Of a stretch of DNA of 49,622 bases, positions 43,726-49,622 are shown piece by piece (position 1 is the stretch's first letter; every line of letters begins with the position of its first letter). The DNA lies in contig CABUUJ010000007.1 of NCBI GenBank assembly GCA_902494715.1, positions 1-49,622 of the forward strand, written 5' to 3'. Under the pieces are notes generated by a model. The model saw nothing but the letters and a program-made list of their open reading frames with translations. It was not told where the DNA came from and did no database searches. The translations under genes were made by a program, and so were the position numbers. The stretch comes from an uncultured Collinsella sp. Its GTDB lineage: Bacteria; Actinomycetota; Coriobacteriia; Coriobacteriales; Coriobacteriaceae.

Positions 43726-44415
43726 TTGCCCGTTGCCGCCGCTATGATCGTTACCGCACACGCCTCGGATGCCATGGTTGCCATCCCGTTTTGGCTCGAG
43801 ATGTTCGCCGTCGTCGCGGCATCGATCTCGGGCGTGTTGGTCGCACGCGAGCACAAACTCGACCTGGTGGGCGCCGTCGCGCTCGCCGTGGTCTGTGGAC
43901 TGGGTGGCGGTCTTTTGCGCGATATGACGCTGCAGGTGGGCAACGTCTACATCCTCAACCAACCGATGGCGCTCCCGCTCTCCATCGCCACCGCGGCCAT
44001 CATCTACATCTTCCCGGCAATCGTCGACAAGCCCGAAAAGCTCATTCCCCTGCTCGACATCATCTCGGTCGGCATCTATGCGGCAACCGGCGCAGACAAG
44101 GCGCTGGTCTACGGCTTTGCGCCGGCGGTGTGCATCATGATGGGCTTTTTTACCGCGGTGGGCGGCGGCATGCTGCGCGACGGCTTTATGGGCGTGGTTC
44201 CGGGCATTTTCCAACGTACTAACTTTTATGCCATCGCCGCCATCGCCGGATCGACAAGCTATGTGTGTCTCGTTATGAGCGGCATCATGAGCAATGTCGC
44301 CGCGCTGGTCGTATGCGTTGTCGTGACCATGGGTCTGCGCTGGCTCTCGCTGCGCTTTGACATCAAAAGCCCCACCGAAGAAGATATCGCGCGCTTTTTG
44401 CACCGTAAAAAGTAG
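43726..44415 (+). CDS. TRIC-type (UPF0126) cation channel family protein
   Basis: A 229-residue membrane protein with about seven segments. Two copies of the family motif, GLGGGLLRD near residues 64-72 and GGGMLRD near 146-152, show the internal duplication of the trimeric intracellular cation channel family. Bacterial members are thought to pass potassium or sodium, but no residue here proves it. The start is TTG at 43726, seven bases after AAAGGA; an ATG six codons later is a second option. The C-terminus is short, charged and cytoplasmic. Confidence 0.88.
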   Translation: MPVAAAMIVTAHASDAMVAIPFWLEMFAVVAASISGVLVAREHKLDLVGAVALAVVCGLGGGLLRDMTLQVGNVYILNQPMALPLSIATAAIIYIFPAIVDKPEKLIPLLDIISVGIYAATGADKALVYGFAPAVCIMMGFFTAVGGGMLRDGFMGVVPGIFQRTNFYAIAAIAGSTSYVCLVMSGIMSNVAALVVCVVVTMGLRWLSLRFDIKSPTEEDIARFLHRKK

Positions 44416-44521
44416 ACAGCACGGCACGACCCTTCGAAATGCAACCGAGAGGTTCTTTTAGAGCGCCCACGCGTTGGGTACCCTGTTAGGTATATGCCGA
44501 GTATCTAACAAAGGATTCACT

Positions 44522-45667
44522 ATGCCCTGCAATCAATTCCCGTCGAGCCAGCGCCGTAAAGCGTGGGGCCGCATCACCATCCTATTCGCGCTCATCGCGC
44601 TGGCGATCACCGTGCTTCCCACGGCGTCGTTCGCCGGCACGGACACCGCAGGCAATGTACTTGCGACCGACAATGACGCCAATCCGTCCGGCGTCGATGG
44701 TGACCTGTACTGGGCCGGCCAGGCCCTCAACTTGGACGATGCCTCCATCGGCCGCGATATTATCGCGGCGGGCGAGAGCCTATCGATTCGCGACTGCACC
44801 GTAGGCGGCGCCATTCGCCTGGCGGCGCGCACCATCGACATCGCCAAGACCACGGTTGATGGCAGCGTCACGGTGGCCGGCCAGCACGTTGTGCTCAACA
44901 CCGGTAGCACCGCCAACTGTTTCTATGCGATGGGCGAGACGGTTGCCCTGCGCGGCTCCGCCAGGTCGGCAGCGCTTGCGGGCGACACGGTAGCCATCGA
45001 TGGCACCGTCGATGGCGATGTCGAGGTTTGGGCCGACAAGCTCATCCTGGGCAAGAACGCCCACATCACCGGCACCGTGAACGCGCACGTCTCCGAGGAC
45101 CCCGAGCGCGCCGCGGGAGCCGAGGTCGGCGCGCTCAAGATCGACCGCACCGAAAACGAGGATACTTCCACCGTTAACGATGTCATCGGCGGCACCGTCG
45201 CCGCGGCGCTTTCCACCTGCTTTGTCGCCCTGCTACTCGAGCTCGTCTTTCCGCGCGCGACCGCCAGCGCCGCCGGCATGCTCCACCAGCGCCCCACGCC
45301 CCTGTGGGTGAGCGGTCTTCTGGGCACGATTGCTATCGTCCCCGCCGTCCTACTGCTGATTATCTCCATCGCTGGTCTATCGCTTGCCGGAGCCCTCATG
45401 TGCGGCGTTATCGGCATCGCATTGGTGTCGAACGCCTTTGCGGGGTGCGCGATCGCCCGCATGGTCGGACACAGCCAAAACCGCTACGCCATGGCAGCCG
45501 TGGGTGGCATCGCCGCAGGCGCCCTCACAGGGCTTCCCCTCGTAGGCGGCTTCATCAGCGGTGTGGCCTTTGTCTTTATGCTCGGCTACATCATCCAGAT
45601 CATCTGGCGCAACGCCCGCCTCAAGCCGCAGCAGCCGACTAACACGCCGGGACTCCCCACCGCTTAG
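44522..45667 (+). CDS. Exported bactofilin-like beta-solenoid protein with C-terminal membrane helices
   Basis: A 381-residue protein. Residues 17-37 are a signal or membrane segment ending SFAG. Residues ~50-185 contain a long run of short hydrophobic repeats (DIIAAGESLSIRDCTVGGAI, TVDGSVTVAGQHVVL, DTVAIDGTVDGDVEVWADKL), which resembles the polymer-forming fold of bactofilins. Residues ~215-365 hold about four or five membrane helices. Typical bactofilins are soluble and cytoplasmic; here the repeat region should face outward. Function is unknown; a surface or envelope organiser is a guess. The ATG follows AAAGGA by six bases. Confidence 0.6.
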   Translation: MPCNQFPSSQRRKAWGRITILFALIALAITVLPTASFAGTDTAGNVLATDNDANPSGVDGDLYWAGQALNLDDASIGRDIIAAGESLSIRDCTVGGAIRLAARTIDIAKTTVDGSVTVAGQHVVLNTGSTANCFYAMGETVALRGSARSAALAGDTVAIDGTVDGDVEVWADKLILGKNAHITGTVNAHVSEDPERAAGAEVGALKIDRTENEDTSTVNDVIGGTVAAALSTCFVALLLELVFPRATASAAGMLHQRPTPLWVSGLLGTIAIVPAVLLLIISIAGLSLAGALMCGVIGIALVSNAFAGCAIARMVGHSQNRYAMAAVGGIAAGALTGLPLVGGFISGVAFVFMLGYIIQIIWRNARLKPQQPTNTPGLPTA

Positions 45668-45676
45668 CAGCTAACT

Positions 45677-45705
45677 GCCACAAAGATGCCAAGCACCTTT
45701 GTGGC
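45677..45705. repeat. Degenerate CCACAAAGG palindrome
   Basis: GCCACAAAG faces CTTTGTGGC around ATGCCAAGCAC. It resembles the GGGGACAGG palindrome at 13814-13846, but the head is lost. Confidence 0.5.
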
Positions 45706-45732
45706 GGCGCAAACGAACCTGCCCCCTGAACC

Positions 45733-45771
45733 AAAAAGGGCGCCGACCATTACGGTCGACGCCCTTTCTTG
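45733..45771. terminator. Bidirectional terminator
   Basis: AAAGGGCGCCGACC pairs with GGTCGACGCCCTTT around ATTAC, with one wobble. T runs lie on both strands, so it serves typA (minus) and the bactofilin-like gene (plus). Confidence 0.9.
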
Positions 45772-45794
45772 TTAGACGCTATAAAGTCCAGCGC

Positions 45795-47633
45795 TTATTT
45801 GTTGACCTGACCGGCGCGGACGGCGGCCTTCTTGCGGTCGGTGGCGTTGAGCAGGCGCTTGCGCAGGCGGATGTTCTTGGGAGTGATCTCGACCAGCTCG
45901 TCGTCGGCGATGTACTCCAGCGCCTCCTCCAGCGAGAAGGTGCGGGGCGGCACCAGCTGCACGGAGATATCGGAGGTCGAGGAACGCTGGTTGCCCAGGT
46001 TCTTGGTACGGGCGATGTTGACGACCATGTCGCCGGCCTTGCTGCGCTCGCCCACAATCATGCCCTCATAGCACTCGGTGCCCGGCTCAACAAACAGCTG
46101 GCCGCGCTCCTGCAGCGTACCCAGGGCATAGGCAACGGCCTTCTCGGTGGTCATGGAGATCATGGCGCCGTTCTGACGGTTACCGATCTCGCCGGCGTAA
46201 GGACCGTACTCCAAGAAGGTGTGGTAGAACACGCCCTCGCCGTGGGTGACGTTCATGATGCGGTTCTTAAGGCCCATGATGCCGCGGGTCGGAATCTTAA
46301 ACTCGAGATGCGTCACGATGCCCGAGGTGTCCATGCTCGTCATGATGCCGCCGGAGGTACCGAAGACCTCAACGACCTTGCCCGAGTACTCGTCCGGGCA
46401 CTCGACGACGGCCTGCTCGACGGGCTCCATCTTGTTGCCGTTCTCATCCTTCTTAAACAGAACGCGGGGACGGCCGACCTGGAACTCAAAGCCCTCGCGG
46501 CGCATGGACTCCATCAGAACGGACAGGTGCAGAATGCCGCGGCCCGAGACCTCGACGCCGCTCTTGTCCTCGAGCTCCTCGATCTTCATGGTCACGTTGT
46601 TCTCGGCCTCGTTGAACAGGCGCTCCTTGAGCTGACGGGCGCCCACGATGTCGCCGTCGCGACCGACGAGCGGAGAGGTCGAAGCCTCAAAGACGATGGA
46701 CAGGGTCGGCGGGTCGATCTCGATGGGCTCGAGTTCAACGGGGTTCTCGGGGTCGGTGTAGACATCGCCGATATCGGTGCGATCGATGCCTACGACGGCG
46801 GCGATGTCACCGGCGCCGACTTCCTGGCACTCGGTGCGGCCCAGGTAGTCGAAGGTAAAGAGCTGCTTGACGGTAGCGGTGGCGCTGGAACCGTCATTCT
46901 TGACAACCAGGATCTGGTCGCCCTGGTGGATGGTGCCGGAGTACACGCGACCGATGCCGATACGGCCAACGAAGTTGGAGTGGTCGATGGTCACGCACTG
47001 CATGGCCAGCGGGGCGTTCTCGTCAACCTCGGGCGCGGGCATGTCGTCGATGATCATATCGAGCAGCGGATACATGTCCATGTTGCCGTCGTTGGGGTCA
47101 AGGCGGGCAAAGCCATTCATGGCGCTGGCGTAGACCACGTGCTCCATGGCGAACTCAAGCTGGTCGTCGGTAGCGCCCAGGTCGGCCATAAGGTCGAGGC
47201 AGTCGTTGTAGGCCTTCTCGGGGTTGGCACCCGGACGGTCGATCTTGTTGATGACGATCATGATCTTAAGGCCGGTGTCGATAGCGTGACGCAGCACGAA
47301 GCGGGTCTGGGGCATGGGGCCCTCAAAAGCGTCGACCAGCAGCAGGGCGCCGTCGGCCATACGCAGCACGCGCTCGACCTCGCCGCCAAAGTCGGCGTGG
47401 CCCGGGGTGTCGATGACGTTGATCTTGACGTCCTTGTACTCGATAGAGATGTTCTTGGCGAGAATCGTAATGCCGCGCTCGCGCTCCTGGTCGTTGGAAT
47501 CCAGGACGCGGTCCTCGACCTGCTGGTTGGCACGGAAGGCGTCCGTGGCACGCAGGAGCTTGTCGACCATCGTCGTCTTGCCGTGGTCGACGTGAGCGAT
47601 GATGGCGATATTCCTCAGATTGTCTACGCGCAT
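45795..47633 (-). CDS. typA: Ribosome-associated GTPase TypA/BipA
   Basis: Translational GTPase that binds the 70S ribosome and aids assembly under stress. The 612-residue protein has G1 AHVDHGKTT, the switch region RERGITILAKN, G3 DTPGHADF, G4 NKIDRP, domains resembling EF-G II and V, and the BipA-specific C-terminal domain (RGIMGLKNRIMNVTHGEGVFYHTF). Full length. The ribosome site is weak (AGGGGAACTAC). It lies 117 bases after the 47751 gene and ends at a bidirectional terminator. Confidence 0.97.
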   Translation of the reverse strand: MRVDNLRNIAIIAHVDHGKTTMVDKLLRATDAFRANQQVEDRVLDSNDQERERGITILAKNISIEYKDVKINVIDTPGHADFGGEVERVLRMADGALLLVDAFEGPMPQTRFVLRHAIDTGLKIMIVINKIDRPGANPEKAYNDCLDLMADLGATDDQLEFAMEHVVYASAMNGFARLDPNDGNMDMYPLLDMIIDDMPAPEVDENAPLAMQCVTIDHSNFVGRIGIGRVYSGTIHQGDQILVVKNDGSSATATVKQLFTFDYLGRTECQEVGAGDIAAVVGIDRTDIGDVYTDPENPVELEPIEIDPPTLSIVFEASTSPLVGRDGDIVGARQLKERLFNEAENNVTMKIEELEDKSGVEVSGRGILHLSVLMESMRREGFEFQVGRPRVLFKKDENGNKMEPVEQAVVECPDEYSGKVVEVFGTSGGIMTSMDTSGIVTHLEFKIPTRGIMGLKNRIMNVTHGEGVFYHTFLEYGPYAGEIGNRQNGAMISMTTEKAVAYALGTLQERGQLFVEPGTECYEGMIVGERSKAGDMVVNIARTKNLGNQRSSTSDISVQLVPPRTFSLEEALEYIADDELVEITPKNIRLRKRLLNATDRKKAAVRAGQVNK

Positions 47634-47750
47634 GTAGTTCCCCTATCTTCTATCTATATACAACCGGCACGCGTATGCGGCCCGCCCAGCGATACAACGC
47701 TCAGCGGGAATATTGAGCCTTTTACCGAAAACTCGTTTATTTTAGCGATT

Positions 47751-48200
47751 TTAGATGAGAGGGGTTTCCTCACCTGCAGGTTCAGGGTCGCTCCACATAA
47801 AACCATCGCCGGCGCCCATGCCCTCATACAGCACATATGCCGAAAAACCACTCTCGAGCGTGGTTTCGAAGAAGCTCACGAGCAGAGCATCGTGATAGCC
47901 GCCGTCAATCTCGACGCAGCCGGTGTAGCCGATGGCATAGCGAGCGATACGGCCCAGGCCCTCGTCCTTAAGACCCATCTTGTGCTCGGAGATAAAGTTG
48001 GTGGCCGCCTCGAGGCACGCCTCTTCGCCATCCTCATCGAGCGCCGCCAGATAACGGTTGGAAGCGGCGTCCTCAATTGCCACGACCACGCCAGGGTTTT
48101 CACCGGCGGCAAGGTCGTCCAAGAACGCTCCGATCAGATCGCACACCATGGCGTCGAGCTCGGCGGAGACGTTACCGGCGTCCTGCATATCCTGTGCCAT
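47751..48200 (-). CDS. Small protein of unknown function
   Basis: Not recognised. It has 149 residues, acidic, with no membrane segment or signal. The first half is helical (AELDAMVCDLIGAFLDDLAAGEN) followed by VVVAIEDAASNRYLAAL; the second half has YAIGYTGCVEIDGGYHDALLVSFFET, which looks like a mixed sheet. The ATG is about eight bases from GGGAAGG. It sits between a small membrane protein and typA in the same direction, in what looks like an operon. Confidence 0.75.
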   Translation of the reverse strand: MAQDMQDAGNVSAELDAMVCDLIGAFLDDLAAGENPGVVVAIEDAASNRYLAALDEDGEEACLEAATNFISEHKMGLKDEGLGRIARYAIGYTGCVEIDGGYHDALLVSFFETTLESGFSAYVLYEGMGAGDGFMWSDPEPAGEETPLI

Positions 48201-48230
48201 CTTTAGACCTTCCCATCGAGTCTGGCGTCA

Positions 48231-48620
48231 TTACAGTTCTTGTGCCTCAGCGGCGATCTTAGCGGCAGCGTCGCGGGCGCGCATCATATCCATCGCGCGC
48301 TTGTCGAGCACCTTGATCTGACTGGTCAGCATTACCGCGTCGACCACGCCCCAGATCACCAGGCCCGTAGAGATCGAAAACCCAAGCGCACCAACTGTAC
48401 CACGAAGGCGCGAGCAGATTGCCGCGACAAGGGCGGAGACGACAACCATCTTGATAAACGAGCCGCGGCGCTCGTGAAGCGTGCGGGCCTGCGTCACATA
48501 GGCAATGCGAGCCGCCTCGGACGCCTCAGAGCGCATCTGGGCCTCACGGGCGATCGCAGCCGCCTCAGCCGACATACCGCCGGCCATCAGCGAACGCTCC
48601 GCATCCTGGCCGCCCCGCAT
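48231..48620 (-). CDS. Small membrane protein of unknown function
   Basis: Not recognised. It has 129 residues, a helical Ala/Glu/Arg-rich cytoplasmic part (1-55), two membrane segments (about 57-70 and 74-97) and a basic C-terminal helix. Its ATG directly follows the TAA stop of the bifunctional nuclease gene (TAAATG) with no separate ribosome site, so it depends on translation of that gene. Confidence 0.7.
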   Translation of the reverse strand: MRGGQDAERSLMAGGMSAEAAAIAREAQMRSEASEAARIAYVTQARTLHERRGSFIKMVVVSALVAAICSRLRGTVGALGFSISTGLVIWGVVDAVMLTSQIKVLDKRAMDMMRARDAAAKIAAEAQEL

Positions 48621-49121
48621 TTAGAAGTCATCGGGCGAGAGCGTATGGACGAACTCGTCGAACTTCTCGAACTCCTGCTCGTCGTCAACTTCCTCGGTAT
48701 GGGCAGAAACAGTGCCCAGGCGATTCATGATGTCGTCCTCCACAAACATGGGGGCATTGCTGCGCACGGCAAGGGCAATGGCATCACTGGGACGGGCATC
48801 GATCTTGCGCTCGTCACCATCGGCCAGTACGACAATCGTCGCGTAGAACACCGGCGGCTCGGCGCGAACGATCTCGATGCGCTCGAGCTTGGCGCCCAGG
48901 GCGCCAACAGTATCGAGCAACAGGTCATGGGTAATCGGGCGATCGGCGCGTCCGCTGTCGATGCCGCGGCTGATTGCCGCAGCCTCAAACGAGCCAGTCT
49001 GGATGGAGAGGGAGCGCAGCGGCGCGGGGGAATCCGACTTGCTGCAGCGTTCGCGAAGCACGATAAGCGATGGCACGGGACCGGCGGCCATGACGATGGT
49101 CTCTATGTCGACACGAACCAT
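48621..49121 (-). CDS. Bifunctional nuclease family protein (DUF151)
   Basis: A 166-residue protein of the DUF151 family, some of whose members were reported to cleave DNA and RNA. The family core is GRADRPITHDLLLDTVGALGAKLERIEI followed by DARPSDAIALAVRSNAPMFVEDDIM. The C-terminal 30 residues are acidic and not conserved. The ATG at 49121 follows GGAGG by six bases. It heads the run of genes toward typA. Which nucleic acid it acts on here is not known. Confidence 0.88.
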   Translation of the reverse strand: MVRVDIETIVMAAGPVPSLIVLRERCSKSDSPAPLRSLSIQTGSFEAAAISRGIDSGRADRPITHDLLLDTVGALGAKLERIEIVRAEPPVFYATIVVLADGDERKIDARPSDAIALAVRSNAPMFVEDDIMNRLGTVSAHTEEVDDEQEFEKFDEFVHTLSPDDF

Positions 49122-49149
49122 GGAACACCTCCGGTACGTAGCGGTTAAC

Positions 49150-49168
49150 ACGCGGCGGCCCGCCGCGT
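49150..49168 (-). promoter_or_regulatory. Palindrome in the bifunctional nuclease leader
   Basis: ACGCGGCGG and CCGCCGCGT flank a single base. It lies 30 bases upstream of the start, after a possible -10 near TAGTAT (49175-49180). Confidence 0.4.
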
Positions 49169-49211
49169 TGAATAGCTATACTACCCAAACTTTCGCGTAG
49201 CACACAAAATC

Positions 49212-49250
49212 AAAGTAGTTAATTTGGGACAGAGCTTTTTTGACTACCTT
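49212..49250. repeat. AGTAGC-type repeat, copy 2
   Basis: AAAGTAG faces CTACCTT around a core with TTTGGGACAGAGCTTTTTT. It matches copy 1 at 25997-26033 over 37 bases. It carries a GGGACAG head. Confidence 0.65.
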
Positions 49251-49259
49251 CTGTGGCTA

Positions 49260-49297
49260 AGAAAAAAGCCTCGAGGCAATTGCCCCGAGGCTTTTAA
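49260..49297 (-). terminator. Terminator after the tRNA-Ala/Ile pair
   Basis: On the minus strand AAAAGCCTCG pairs with CGAGGCTTTT, with an inner GGCAA/TTGCC stem. TTTTTTC follows. Confidence 0.9.
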
Positions 49298-49306
49298 CAG
49301 TTTTGA

Positions 49307-49383
49307 TGGTGGACCTGACAAGATTCGAACTTGTGACCTCCCGGTTATCAGCCGGACGCTCTAACCAACTGAGCTACAGGTCC
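49307..49383 (-). tRNA. tRNA-Ile(GAT)
   Basis: 77 bases, CCA encoded. Acceptor GGACCTG pairs with CAGGTCC. The anticodon loop CTGATAA gives GAT. It lies four bases after tRNA-Ala and is identical to the copy at 49531-49607. Confidence 0.97.
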
Positions 49384-49387
49384 ATCA

Positions 49388-49463
49388 TGGTGGAGGTTAG
49401 GGGGATCGAACCCCTGACCTCAGGCTTGCAAAGCCCGCGCTCTCCCAGCTGAGCTAAACCCCC
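49388..49463 (-). tRNA. tRNA-Ala(TGC)
   Basis: 76 bases, CCA encoded. Acceptor GGGGGTT pairs with AACCTCC (one wobble). The anticodon loop TTTGCAA gives TGC. Confidence 0.97.
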
Positions 49464-49474
49464 ACGGAGACAGT

Positions 49475-49519
49475 AATAAACACCCCAGCGGCGACTCGGC
49501 TCTCGCTGGGGTGTTTATT
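49475..49519 (-). terminator. Perfect 16-bp hairpin between tRNA genes
   Basis: AATAAACACCCCAGCG (49475-49490) is the exact reverse complement of 49504-49519, with a 13-base loop. On the minus strand TTTATTACT follows, so it may end the transcript of the upstream tRNA-Ile. Confidence 0.7.
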
Positions 49520-49530
49520 GCGAAAGAAAG

Positions 49531-49607
49531 TGGTGGACCTGACAAGATTCGAACTTGTGACCTCCCGGTTATCAGCCGGACGCTCTAACCAACTGAGCTA
49601 CAGGTCC
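49531..49607 (-). tRNA. tRNA-Ile(GAT), second copy
   Basis: 77 bases, identical to 49307-49383, with CCA encoded. The 16-bp hairpin separates it from the Ala-Ile pair. Confidence 0.97.
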
Positions 49608-49622
49608 ATCGCGCAAGGGATA

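Noticed and set aside
45699..48206. Long plus-strand open frame opposite typA and its neighbour
   Set aside because: Shadow of typA; no ribosome site or motif.

Overview
The window is GC-rich, dense chromosomal DNA of a strictly or largely anaerobic actinomycete. Codon choice, the very GC-rich third positions, the NfnAB electron-bifurcating pair, the ECF transporter module and the protein sequences suggest a coriobacterium, most likely a Collinsella-like gut species. That assignment is an inference from family knowledge; no 16S gene is in the window.

Layout. 0-8.6 kb: end of a folate gene (folP), a sirtuin, exonuclease III, a complete three-gene ECF transporter (S, fused A1-A2, T), then divergent glmU and prs. 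8.6-11.1 kb: an accessory island holding one AbiEi/DUF559-like gene between two ~200-bp inverted-repeat elements, followed by pth. 11.1-13.8 kb: nfnA-nfnB. 13.8-17.6 kb: a polar amino-acid ABC importer operon with a cytidylate-kinase-like gene at its end. 17.8-20.2 kb: yqeY, a PrsA-like foldase and an orphan PTS IIA. 20.3-24 kb: purF-purM-purN. 24.2-27.5 kb: a CmpB-type membrane protein, a MoaE-like protein, sortase B and purE. 27.9-32.6 kb: carA-carB. 32.8-39.2 kb: a membrane-anchored protein of unknown function, an ABC exporter, a NUDIX hydrolase, purD and purA. 39.3-42.6 kb: dnaB, rplI, rpsR, ssb and rpsF. 43.1-43.4 kb: two serine tRNAs and an odd structured element. 43.7-45.7 kb: a TRIC-type channel and a bactofilin-like membrane protein. 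45.8-49.1 kb: typA, two small unknown proteins and a bifunctional nuclease. 49.3-49.6 kb: Ile-Ala-Ile tRNAs.

How the genes fit together. Nucleotide synthesis dominates: prs makes PRPP, purF/M/N, purE, purD and purA cover much of IMP and AMP synthesis, and carAB feeds pyrimidines and arginine. The purine genes are split over three places rather than in one operon. A second theme is the translation and replication core (rpsF-ssb-rpsR-rplI-dnaB, typA, pth, tRNAs).

The most unusual content is between the genes. A family of palindromes carrying a GGGACAG 'head' recurs in many intergenic gaps with different stem sequences. In three cases the palindrome supplies the stop codon of the preceding gene. 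Further repeat types include a matched pair of ~200-bp elements flanking the nuclease-like gene, an inverted repeat that encodes the linker of the fused ECF ATPase, and a cloverleaf-like set of hairpins made partly from an inverted copy of a tRNA-Ser 3' end. No rRNA gene, CRISPR array, prophage or complete insertion sequence was seen.
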